Below, one piece after another: positions 16,738-25,052 of a stretch of 64,000 nucleotides of DNA. The DNA is taken from assembly GCF_024298865.1 (NCBI RefSeq), contig NZ_CP101163.1:62001-126000 (forward strand), written 5' to 3'. Under the pieces are notes generated by a model, which saw only the letters and a program-made list of their open reading frames with translations, ran no database searches and was not told where the DNA came from. The stretch is from Halorarius halobius (GTDB lineage: Archaea > Halobacteriota > Halobacteria > Halobacteriales > Haloarculaceae). Within the stretch, counting starts at the first letter, position 1. Each line of letters opens with the position of its first letter. The translations under genes and the position numbers were made by a program.

Positions 16738-17660
16738 GCTCTACTGCCGCCGTCTCGTCGACGTCGGACTTCCGGCTGGGTTTCCCCGACGACGTCAACG
16801 CCGAGGCTGCGAACACCGCTCGTCGCGTGATCGAGGCCGCCCCTGAAACAGACCGTGTCTACGCGCTCGTCTCTGGCGGCCACGATTCATTGACCGCGAT
16901 GCACGTCGTCTATCAATCTCACTACCTCGATCTGGATGGTGTCATCCACATCAACACCGGGATCGGCATCCCGGAGACGACCGCATTTGTCGAGGAGCGA
17001 GCAGAAGCGCTCGACATCCCGTACTACGAGGTCGGGGCACCCTGCGACGATCCGGGCCGAGAGCACGAGTACCGTCGGCCGCACGAGGAATACACGGCGC
17101 TCATCCAGCGGTTTGGCTTCCCTGGCCCCGGAGCGCACAAGTATATGTACTGGAATCTCAAGGAGAAGCCGCTCTCGCGCTTCCTGAAGATGCTTGAGGA
17201 CGACCTCCTTCTCATCTCCGGTGTCTCCCGGCACGAATCGCAGAACCGGATGGAAAACGTCGACGCGAGCGGTCAGCAGGAGTTCCTTGGCTATCCGACG
17301 ATCTCTCCGCTCGTCGAATTCACTCCACTCGATGTTCGCCGCTACCGACGCAGCCTCGACCTCCCGATGTCACCCGTAAAGGAGACGCTCGAAATCTCGG
17401 GAGAATGCCTCTGTGGGGCGTTCTCCAAACGGAAAGAACTCCGGATGATCCGGCTCTTCTATCCCGATGTCTATCGGCGCATTCTCTGTCTCGAAGCAAC
17501 CGTCGGCGCGTTCGCCGCCCTGGACGACGGACCCGACGAGGCGTACAACCGCTGGGGCCATAACCGACTGAAAGACCACGAACGCGAGGCGATGGACGAT
17601 CCCGACCAGATGCTCCTCTGCCAGAGTTGCGAGCAGCGCCATCAGTGCAATACCTCCTAA
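16734..17660 (+). CDS. PAPS-reductase-like PP-loop enzyme
   Basis: 308 residues. The PP-loop SGGHDS (47-52) defines the adenine-nucleotide alpha-hydrolase/PAPS reductase superfamily. GPGAHKYMYWNLKEKPL and a GVSRHESQNR segment follow. Cys in GECLCGAF (about 224-231) and in CQSCEQRHQC at the C terminus could hold an Fe-S cluster, as in DndC and related thiolation enzymes. It might activate and transfer sulphur to nucleic acid or a small molecule. It overlaps the zinc-ribbon gene and precedes the 17840 gene; no dnd partner genes were seen. Confidence 0.85.
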   Translation: MSSTAAVSSTSDFRLGFPDDVNAEAANTARRVIEAAPETDRVYALVSGGHDSLTAMHVVYQSHYLDLDGVIHINTGIGIPETTAFVEERAEALDIPYYEVGAPCDDPGREHEYRRPHEEYTALIQRFGFPGPGAHKYMYWNLKEKPLSRFLKMLEDDLLLISGVSRHESQNRMENVDASGQQEFLGYPTISPLVEFTPLDVRRYRRSLDLPMSPVKETLEISGECLCGAFSKRKELRMIRLFYPDVYRRILCLEATVGAFAALDDGPDEAYNRWGHNRLKDHEREAMDDPDQMLLCQSCEQRHQCNTS

Positions 17661-17839
17661 CCGTCGCACTAGACCACAACTCGTCACCTGAACGCTCGAG
17701 ATATAAATTCCTCCATCTATCGGGACAGTACCTGTCTCGCGAGTCTTTCTTCACGGCAGCTGGCCTGAGCCGCTGCACAGCACGGCATCCGTATCGTTCG
17801 TCAAGAACCGTCGCAACCAGCTATTCACACTTCCCGCGT

Positions 17840-18898
17840 ATGGCTTCCAGTTCTCTTCAGGTAGCTTCGGCTTCGACCGAGATACAACGTCCGTTCCCAC
17901 CACCGCACGCGGCACCCGAGCCGGACACCCTCGAGTCGGCCCGTCGCCCCGCATATATCGGCTTCCTCTTCAGAGCGCCGTTCGCGACAGACGCCTACAA
18001 ACTTGGCTTCACCACGGGCATCCGTGAGGACTATCGCCTCCAGATCGACTCCTACCGGAACGTCGACCTCCCGGTGGTTATGCTCGACAACGAGTTCCAC
18101 GACCCCGATCCCGACCGATACGTCGACCGGTTCCGCGAGTACGAGCCCGATGTAGCCGTCATCGGTGACGCTGACACGCCGCAGGACGCTCGCGAGTACA
18201 CCCAACTCGCTCGCAACCTCCGCGAAGAGTACCCGTCGACAACGTACATTATCGTCCCGAAGTGCCATGAGGCAATCGAGATTATCGACGACGACCAGGT
18301 CCTCGGGTATCCGCTCGGCTACTCGTCCCTCCACGCAGACGACTACAGCGACCCTGTGGACTGGCGTGGCCGCCATATTCACCTCCTCGGTGGGAGTCCT
18401 CCCGTCCAGTACGAGGCGCTCCAGGATCTCACGCAGCCAACGCTCACAGGTGCGCCGCCGGCGAACATCGTCGGGATGGACTGGAACGGGCCGGCGAAGG
18501 TCGCCTACCTCGGAGAGTACTGGAGTCGCGATGGCTGGCAATCCGCTGACAGTCTCGGGATTCGTGAAACTGTCCGTCGGAGTCTCCGTGAGATGCGTGC
18601 CTTCTGGCAAGAACGCGACCTCTGGCCGGAGACGACCCCCTGTGACGTCTACGGAGAAGCGATTCAGGAGCCACAGGACCCCGTCTGGGCAGCGAGCGGG
18701 CGAAACATCTACGAAGAGCCGAGTCCGTTCGTTCCTGACGATGCACCGGTCTACGACCCGGAGGATCCCGACTACGATCCGCTCGAGGATGCGATCGTTA
18801 TCGCGTACGAAAACGGATGGACGCTTGCGTACCGCAACGAGTCGGAACGGCAGCGTATCGAGTACCAGGAGGGACTCACGCCCGTCAACGGTGATTAG
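17840..18898 (+). CDS. DUF6610-like protein, possible TGT/DpdA-type barrel
   Basis: 352 residues from ATG 17840; the open frame extends upstream but overlaps the previous gene and lacks good starts. Repeated strand motifs (VVMLDNEF, VAVIGDAD, YIIVPKC, VLGYPLGY, IHLLGGSP, IVGMDWNG) suggest a TIM barrel; HLLGGSP resembles the tRNA-guanine transglycosylase superfamily that includes the DNA-modifying DpdA. I link it tentatively to the haloarchaeal DUF6610 family. The neighbouring PP-loop enzyme makes a nucleic-acid modification role attractive, but this is inference. Confidence 0.6.
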   Translation: MASSSLQVASASTEIQRPFPPPHAAPEPDTLESARRPAYIGFLFRAPFATDAYKLGFTTGIREDYRLQIDSYRNVDLPVVMLDNEFHDPDPDRYVDRFREYEPDVAVIGDADTPQDAREYTQLARNLREEYPSTTYIIVPKCHEAIEIIDDDQVLGYPLGYSSLHADDYSDPVDWRGRHIHLLGGSPPVQYEALQDLTQPTLTGAPPANIVGMDWNGPAKVAYLGEYWSRDGWQSADSLGIRETVRRSLREMRAFWQERDLWPETTPCDVYGEAIQEPQDPVWAASGRNIYEEPSPFVPDDAPVYDPEDPDYDPLEDAIVIAYENGWTLAYRNESERQRIEYQEGLTPVNGD

Positions 18899-18907
18899 TC
18901 TCTCTCA

Positions 18908-18953
18908 AGTTACCCCACGGCGAGGCATCCGCAACGTTCTTCGTGGGGTAACT
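18908..18953. promoter_or_regulatory. GTTACCCCAC palindrome, copy 2
   Basis: AGTTACCCCACG at 18908-18919 and its exact reverse complement at 18942-18953, the same 34-base repeat distance as copy 1, with a different spacer. Ten bases after one gene's stop and about 84 bases before the next ATG. Confidence 0.7.
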
Positions 18954-19036
18954 ACGGAGACCGCTATCACCTCTGAACGGGAATTCACCCAGACACGCGG
19001 GTTTCTCCCCACCGCCAAGCAGGTGAAGTGTTTCAT

Positions 19037-19312
19037 ATGTCAACAGCTGCCTCTACCGTCGACCCGGACACGATCGCACAAGCCGGTGACTCGCCTGAAA
19101 CCATCCACGACAAGGTTCTCTACACGCTTTATTACACCGTCCCGGGAATCGAACTCGAGGATGTCCTCGAACTCCGGGTGCTCATTGACCTGCCGACGAA
19201 CGAAGATTCACATTCGAGGCAAGCGCAAGCCGTCCTCACAGCCGTCCAGGAGGAAGTAGAGTCGTGGTCTGACCCGCCGGCGATCCACACCTCACCCCCT
19301 GCCTATGAGTAA
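19037..19312 (+). CDS. Small hypothetical protein
   Basis: 91 residues from ATG 19037; GTG 19028 is an in-frame alternative. Acidic, with a central helix-loop-helix (about 20-70) that could pack with a partner. It is the first gene after palindrome copy 2, and its end overlaps the 19305 start by 8 bases. No family recognised. Confidence 0.55.
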   Translation: MSTAASTVDPDTIAQAGDSPETIHDKVLYTLYYTVPGIELEDVLELRVLIDLPTNEDSHSRQAQAVLTAVQEEVESWSDPPAIHTSPPAYE

Positions 19313-19559
19313 GGCGTCATCCAACGGAGGTGAAGACATCGTGACTGACTCAGACGACAAGATCCTCGAGGAACTCCCACCGGACCGATTTCTTGACACG
19401 TCCAACGCATGCCTCATCAAGGCGGGCCTGCACTGTATGCACTCCCGAGAAACAGTCCAGCAGTACCTCGCTTACGAGAACCAGCACGAAAACCGAACTT
19501 GGATACAACGCCTCCTCGCGAGACGAGCTCGCGAACTCGCCGACGAACAGTCGGAGTAG
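19305..19559 (+). CDS. Small hypothetical protein
   Basis: 84 residues. An acidic N terminus is followed by two predicted amphipathic helices carrying Cys, His and Arg residues (about 40-80). Overlaps the previous gene, so the pair is likely co-translated. Function unknown. Confidence 0.55.
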   Translation: MSKASSNGGEDIVTDSDDKILEELPPDRFLDTSNACLIKAGLHCMHSRETVQQYLAYENQHENRTWIQRLLARRARELADEQSE

Positions 19560-19670
19560 TCCCGAACACACCACTGCTTCAAGTGGTCACTCAGAACACA
19601 AAAAAGAGTTCCATCAACTCCGTCCCAAAGAACTACTACACAATCGGACATCAAGGGTATACAACTACAA

Positions 19671-20651
19671 ATGTCGGCTGAACCATTCAGCGAGTTCTCT
19701 ACTCAGGCCGTGAGAATTCTGGAAGACGAATTGACGGATATTGGTGGTACCAAGCTCCAAGTCTCTCCAGAACTCCGATTATCCTACTTCAACCCGTTCC
19801 TCTTTGACTCCGGTGAGAAATTCACCAAGCATCCATTCGACGCCATAGTATACCGCGAAGTAAGCTGGGAACCGACTGGGTTAGATCAGATTGACGATCT
19901 CGAAAGATGGTTCCTCGAAGGAACCGACTCCGTTGAGATACCGATCGCAGTCGTCGAATTCACCGAAGAACAACCACTCACATCGAGTGCAGCGGTAAAT
20001 CAGATCGCTCTCGAATCTCTTTCGAAATTTGACGCTCTCTTACCGATAAGAGTACGATACGCACGTTTCGGTAGCTCTTCTCCCACCTTCGAAAAAGACA
20101 ACAACATCGTCTATTCCAAATTAAACTCAGCGAATTATTCCACAATACAGCACAGCATAGTCGAACCGATCAAGGCTCATATAGCCAGATATTCCGATCA
20201 AGAACTGCTTGAAACTTTCAATTTAGAAGAAAAGGTCCGACGATCCGATCCCGAGATATTCTACCACTTCAACGACGTCCTCTGGGCCTACAATCACGAC
20301 CGAAACAATATACTCGTAATCCTGCTGTCTGTCTACTTCGAGAACTATGTCAAAGACTCGCTAGAGGATTACTTTGAGGAGGCTCAAGACAACCCTGCTG
20401 CCTCAAATTTCTATGACGACGACTGGGGATTCGACCGATGTCTCAACGGGTGCAGAAGCTTCGGACTCATCGAAGATGAGGACTACAACACCATCAATAA
20501 AATCCGAGACGCAAGAAACGACTACGCCCACGACATCGAATCTTTCGACAGCACCTATAGCACTGACGCAGAAGACGAAGGACTCATCGAAGACGGAATC
20601 CAATTATACGAAGAGCTGATTGGCGTCAAGAAATCTATTATAGACGAATAG
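19671..20651 (+). CDS. HEPN-motif protein, possible defence nuclease
   Basis: 326 residues. The C-terminal helical half contains KIRDARNDYAHD, giving the R-x4-H motif (R282, H287) that is catalytic in HEPN ribonucleases. The N-terminal half has a FDAIVYRE strand and an IPIAVVEFTEE strand, with acidic residues spaced as in degenerate PD-(D/E)xK folds, but the Lys is absent. The gene is less G+C-rich than its neighbours and stands alone, as expected for an acquired accessory gene. RNA cleavage on phage or plasmid challenge is a reasonable inference. Confidence 0.6.
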   Translation: MSAEPFSEFSTQAVRILEDELTDIGGTKLQVSPELRLSYFNPFLFDSGEKFTKHPFDAIVYREVSWEPTGLDQIDDLERWFLEGTDSVEIPIAVVEFTEEQPLTSSAAVNQIALESLSKFDALLPIRVRYARFGSSSPTFEKDNNIVYSKLNSANYSTIQHSIVEPIKAHIARYSDQELLETFNLEEKVRRSDPEIFYHFNDVLWAYNHDRNNILVILLSVYFENYVKDSLEDYFEEAQDNPAASNFYDDDWGFDRCLNGCRSFGLIEDEDYNTINKIRDARNDYAHDIESFDSTYSTDAEDEGLIEDGIQLYEELIGVKKSIIDE

Positions 20652-20671
20652 CCCTAACTCACTCAATACGT

Positions 20672-21754
20672 CTACATTTCCGCAGGGTCTCGAGCCCGTT
20701 TCCGATAGTGATTATAGAGCTCTTCACCCCATTGGACTACCGCTTCATTTGAACTGAGGATCATCGCGATATGTTCTCCCTCCCCAATTTTATTGTACGC
20801 CCCAACCGCGATCTGCTCCCTATCGTAGATACCAATGCCGAGCGTCAGTGGTTCGTCGAGACAGAATATCTGAAAGTTGTCGTAGTTTGAGTCGTCCAGA
20901 AAGTACTCCATCTCTTCTTCATGGAGTCGCTGGTAGAGCGAGGCGTCGACGATTGCCTCCCCTTTCAGACCAAGTTTGAGCAGTTTATTGTACGCGCTAA
21001 AGAGCGTCGGGTTGAAAATCGATGTCAACACGCGGAAGTGGTCAAGCCGTGGATCGCAGAGTTTGAGAGCTGTCGCCAGGACGATTCCCGGAGAGTGGGG
21101 TGAGGAGACATACAGCTTTGCGTCAGCGAGGGCTCGAACTGGAATATCCGTTCTAATTGGATTGAGCCGTTGGAACCAAGGTGCTTTATCCAACACCTGC
21201 TCGATTGTCTCGGCCAGTTCCTCATACCGTTCTACTGTTTGTTGCCCAGCGGGCGTGAGCCTGTGAACACCGTCGCTCTCTACACTCCATCCTTCCGTCT
21301 CAAACATCCGTAACGCTCTCCGAACAGTTGCGCGAGACGGAGACCCGTTGGTTATGTCCACCAATTCGCTCGGGCGGCTGGGTTGCTCTGCAAGCGTTTG
21401 TAACAGCGGGATGGTATGTTCTGACCGAGTTAGCTGGGTGAGTGGCTCGCGATCGAGACCATTTGGACACGATTCAAACGCTTCCAGCGTGATTTTCCCA
21501 CCTGCCGTCAGCTCATATCCACCAGTATCAGCTGTTTTCGTCAACCCCAAATCGGTGAGTTGCACGAGATGTTTCGATACCGTCTGTCGGGTGATCTCTC
21601 CCGATTGTGCGATAGTCGAGGCCGTCTTTGCGCCCTCGTCGAGTGAACGCAGTATATCTAAAGAGGTGGACCCAGCAAGATCACTAATGAATTCACGGAC
21701 GACAATCCGTTCGTCCGTGAGTGGATTTGTGGTCGCACGCTCGGACTGCGTCAC
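20672..21754 (-). CDS. Winged-helix regulator, FilR1-like
   Basis: 360 residues. Two helix-turn-helix regions occur in tandem: residues 25-80 (ITRQTVSKHLVQLTDLGL) and 115-170 (SRATVRRALRMFETEGW). A C-terminal sensor domain (about 190-345) resembles the methanogenesis-regulator FilR1 middle domain common in haloarchaeal MarR/ArsR-like regulators. It is divergent from the P450 gene, with 162 bases between, the usual layout of a regulator and its target. Confidence 0.8.
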   Translation of the reverse strand: MTQSERATTNPLTDERIVVREFISDLAGSTSLDILRSLDEGAKTASTIAQSGEITRQTVSKHLVQLTDLGLTKTADTGGYELTAGGKITLEAFESCPNGLDREPLTQLTRSEHTIPLLQTLAEQPSRPSELVDITNGSPSRATVRRALRMFETEGWSVESDGVHRLTPAGQQTVERYEELAETIEQVLDKAPWFQRLNPIRTDIPVRALADAKLYVSSPHSPGIVLATALKLCDPRLDHFRVLTSIFNPTLFSAYNKLLKLGLKGEAIVDASLYQRLHEEEMEYFLDDSNYDNFQIFCLDEPLTLGIGIYDREQIAVGAYNKIGEGEHIAMILSSNEAVVQWGEELYNHYRKRARDPAEM

Positions 21755-21881
21755 TTGTTTTCACCCGTTACTAAAGTGCACACCCAATGCTATGAATATA
21801 TCGCACAAATCTGATATTGATTCGAGCTTATTGGAATACCCTTCCTTTTCAAAACCCACCCGAAACCCATCTCTCAGCGGT

Positions 21882-21892
21882 ACTTTTTACAT
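21882..21892 (+). promoter_or_regulatory. TATA-like element of the P450 gene
   Basis: TTTTTACATA lies about 25-35 bases before GTG 21917 in the divergent intergenic region. Position fits a leaderless or short-leader haloarchaeal transcript. Confidence 0.45.
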
Positions 21893-21916
21893 ATACTGAT
21901 ACAAAGAGCGACTATC

Positions 21917-23302
21917 GTGAGCTCCCAACTACCACCGGCACCGTCGGGTTATCCGGTCCTAAAAAACGCTGTCCAGTTCGCTCGCGATCCATTCACGTTT
22001 GTAGAGAGGGCGACGTCGGAGTGCGGAGACATCTACCGGATGGCTCTCCCGGCAGTCGACGATGTTTTTGTTTTCACTCACCCAGACCATCTTGACCGTG
22101 TCCTTGTGTCCGATGTCGAAGTCTTCGGGAAAACCGAGGACTATCAACGCGCGTTCGGGAACGGTCTCCTTTCGGTCGAGGGCCAGAAGTGGCGACAACA
22201 GCGTGATATGTTGCAACCGCTCTTCTACCGAGACCACATAAGAGACTACACAGAGCAGATGGTTGCGTGTACCGAACGACGTCTCGAAACGTGGATTGAG
22301 GGTGAAACACTAGATATGGAGCCTGAGATGAAGAACCTCACTCTGGAGGTTCTCTTTTCCACGCTGTTCGGTCGTTCGTTGGTCCCTGGCGAGGATCAAG
22401 AACTTCGTGATGCCGCTGACGGACTCAACGAATGGTTCACACCATCATCATGGATTCTGCCACCGTGGCTCCCGACACCAGCACGGCATCGATTCAATCA
22501 ATCCACGAAGCGCCTTCGTCAGGAGGTTCGAAGATTACTCGAAGAAGGAAGCGACCGAACAAGAATCTCAGAAGACGAGACAGGTGGGTCCGAGGGCCAA
22601 TCGAACTCTAAGCAGGGTGCTCACTCAAATACTCCAGACCTGCTCACACAGCTCCAAAAGGCGCGTAATAGGGCGGATGGATCAGATCTTACAATCGAAG
22701 AGATCGAAGATCAATTGATCACTATGGTTTTTGCGGGGCACGAGACGACCGCCGCAGCTCTCGCATTTACTTGGTACGCGCTGGCGACGAACCCAGACCT
22801 CCAAGAGCAACTTCATACGGAACTGGTCACAGTTCTCGATGGAGACTCGCCCACTTACGACGACCTCCAAGAGTTGGAGTTCACAGACCGAATAATTACT
22901 GAGGCGCTACGGCTCTACCCACCAGTTCATACGATTCCGCGCCGGACGCTCACTGATGTCGAAGTCGGTGGATATCGGATTCCCGAGGACCACGAAATCC
23001 ACCTATCGATAATCCATATCCATCGAGATGGACGGTTCTATGATGAACCTATGGCGTTACGCCCGGAACGATGGACTGATGAGTTTGAGGAAGAACTCCA
23101 CGACTTTGCGTACGCCCCCTTTGGTGGTGGACGTCGAACTTGCATCGGTCGGGAGTTCGCTCTCTTAGAAGCAAAAGTAGTCCTAGCAACGATCGGGCAG
23201 AAATTCCAATTTGATTGGGAGAACGACGAAGCAATTGAACTCGAACCACGGGTTACAACTCAATCAAAAGAAGGCATCCCATTGCGAATTCGACACCGTT
23301 GA
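21917..23302 (+). CDS. Cytochrome P450
   Basis: 461 residues, GTG start. I-helix oxygen-binding AGHETT (273-278), K-helix EALR (E329, R332) and haem loop FGGGRRTCIG with ligand Cys409 are all present, so it should be an active monooxygenase. No N-terminal membrane anchor is evident; a Ser/Gly/Asn-rich insertion lies near 210-235. Substrate unknown; fatty acids, terpenoids or xenobiotics are possible. No ferredoxin partner is adjacent. The divergent FilR1-like regulator probably controls it. A metabolic cargo gene on the element. Confidence 0.95.
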   Translation: MSSQLPPAPSGYPVLKNAVQFARDPFTFVERATSECGDIYRMALPAVDDVFVFTHPDHLDRVLVSDVEVFGKTEDYQRAFGNGLLSVEGQKWRQQRDMLQPLFYRDHIRDYTEQMVACTERRLETWIEGETLDMEPEMKNLTLEVLFSTLFGRSLVPGEDQELRDAADGLNEWFTPSSWILPPWLPTPARHRFNQSTKRLRQEVRRLLEEGSDRTRISEDETGGSEGQSNSKQGAHSNTPDLLTQLQKARNRADGSDLTIEEIEDQLITMVFAGHETTAAALAFTWYALATNPDLQEQLHTELVTVLDGDSPTYDDLQELEFTDRIITEALRLYPPVHTIPRRTLTDVEVGGYRIPEDHEIHLSIIHIHRDGRFYDEPMALRPERWTDEFEEELHDFAYAPFGGGRRTCIGREFALLEAKVVLATIGQKFQFDWENDEAIELEPRVTTQSKEGIPLRIRHR

Positions 23303-23633
23303 GGGTACAATCTTACACCTGATCCGATACACATTCCCTTCGTAATCATCGATTAAAGCTCCGTCTTCTGTACCTGTGTATGTTCATACATTTTGACGGT
23401 GTAAACACGGGTGAGTATAACACACAATCCGGTAATATTCAAAAGCGTATCTCATGAACCGGAATTCAATCGTCGATTTCCTACTCTTCCCATCTCTAAA
23501 GCAGTCATTACGGATCGATATCCGCCTGCCCGTTCCATCCGAATTAGATAATGTCAGCACACCACTAGTTCAAAACACACCACTCCGGAAGTACCGCCCT
23601 GCCAACCGCTCCCTGCAATAGTAGAATGCCCCC
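23303..23633. other. Intergenic region without a gene
   Basis: No coding frame seen. It has a short palindrome, TGTATG-TT-CATACA, near 23376-23389 and a GTGT-AA-ACAC close by, perhaps operator sites. No terminator-like T tract stands out. Confidence 0.4.
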
Positions 23634-24035
23634 ATGACGACCATCGTCATCACACTGAAAAACGGAAAGATATCCACCGACGGAGGAATCGATGTTTCAT
23701 CCAGCCAGTCGACGGCTCCGACCACTGATTCTCACAATATCAATCGTCACCTCGACCTCGACACAGTGGTCGACCTCATCGAACAAATGCCCGAAGATGA
23801 GATCTGCGCCCGACAGAGTACCAAATATCCAAACTGGTCCCGAGGTGACCCTTGCCCTATCTGTGAAAACACCGAACTCGCTATTATGGAACTTAGAGAA
23901 GCCACCTACACTTCCTCTGACGGCGAGTTCGACTTCAATCACTTTACAGATAACACAGGACCACAGCTCTCGATCGTCTGCAAAGAATGCCGGACACACC
24001 TCCTCCACATCCCCTATCACACACTAACTGAATAG
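23634..24035 (+). CDS. Zinc-ribbon protein, W..G.PCP family
   Basis: 133 residues. WSRGDPCPIC (about 67-76) and CKECRTHLLHIPYH near the C terminus match the two-ribbon layout of the 16387 and 55037 proteins, though more divergent. The middle 40 residues are acidic and aromatic. Probably an ancient copy of the same plasmid family. Confidence 0.65.
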   Translation: MTTIVITLKNGKISTDGGIDVSSSQSTAPTTDSHNINRHLDLDTVVDLIEQMPEDEICARQSTKYPNWSRGDPCPICENTELAIMELREATYTSSDGEFDFNHFTDNTGPQLSIVCKECRTHLLHIPYHTLTE

Positions 24036-24219
24036 GCCGGCAGCAACTCGCTCAGCGTTACGAAGCACAGATATTGAGAACACATCTCCAAAGTACTCAC
24101 CGCTCAATTAGGCACTCCTTGGACGAGAAACGGATATTTAGCACCAGTCTAACTGAATGTCGGGCGGTCTGAAGAACACTTCGCTTTTATTGATGTGGAC
24201 ATAGAATTCCTCCCCGGAG

Positions 24220-25050
24220 ATGTGCAAAGTCGACGATCTCATCGCAGAGTATGGGTTAACAGCCCCCGGATCTGACTATGACTCTGTAGATGACTACCTC
24301 GCGAAACGGTGGACTGGAACTGACGGCCGCACTTCAGAAGGATATAAAAAACTCACAGACTGGTTCAACAAACGTGTTCTCAAGTCGATATATGAAAACT
24401 ACGGGAGATCAACTGTTAGCATCCATCTGGACCGAGAATACGATGTTATTGTAAACGAAGATAACATCCAACGCGCCGAGCTCGCGGCCGACCTCGAAGG
24501 CGACGGGATGGACATCGACGAACTCAAGAAAACTCTCGTCTCTCACGGTACAATCCGAAATCACCTCAAAAACTGTCTCGAAGTCGAAAAAGACACTCAG
24601 TCCACAGCCAATTCCACTACTACGACTCGAGAGAAAGCCATCGCGTCGGCGAAACGAATGGCTGCCTCAAAAACAGAAAACATCCTTCCAGAACTTGCCA
24701 AAGACGGCGTTGTTCCTTTTGCAGACCAAGCCACCGTCGACGTCGAAATCAGACTACAATGCCCCAAATGCGACACACGGGTCCCCATCGAAGATGCAAT
24801 CAAGCGAGGATACGTCTGTAACGACCATATGACGGATCCAACTAATACAGACCCACCCAACAACTCAACTCCAGATCCGTCGGAGAATACCGAATCTGAC
24901 GAAAACGATTCACACCACCAATCAGATACAACGATGAATTCTGTGCCCTCATCACAAACCTCTCTCCTGCTCTCTCTACTGGCGCTCGGAGCCACTTCGT
25001 TCTCGTCCCAATCGCCTATGCTAATAGATAGTATGCTCAACACCGCGTAA
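24220..25050 (+). CDS. rdfA: RdfA-like protein (rod-determining factor family)
   Basis: 276 residues. The start MCKVDDLIAEYGL, the RWTG..GRTSEGYKKLTDWFNKR region and the later CPKCDTRVP segment match haloarchaeal RdfA proteins, regulators of rod versus disk shape in Haloferax. An Asn/Ser/Asp-rich linker (about 205-245) leads to a weakly hydrophobic C terminus. The SMC-related gene follows after 2 bases, as in known chromosomal pairs. A plasmid-borne pair might alter shape or act on element maintenance; that is inference. Confidence 0.8.
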   Translation: MCKVDDLIAEYGLTAPGSDYDSVDDYLAKRWTGTDGRTSEGYKKLTDWFNKRVLKSIYENYGRSTVSIHLDREYDVIVNEDNIQRAELAADLEGDGMDIDELKKTLVSHGTIRNHLKNCLEVEKDTQSTANSTTTTREKAIASAKRMAASKTENILPELAKDGVVPFADQATVDVEIRLQCPKCDTRVPIEDAIKRGYVCNDHMTDPTNTDPPNNSTPDPSENTESDENDSHHQSDTTMNSVPSSQTSLLLSLLALGATSFSSQSPMLIDSMLNTA

Positions 25051-25052
25051 CC

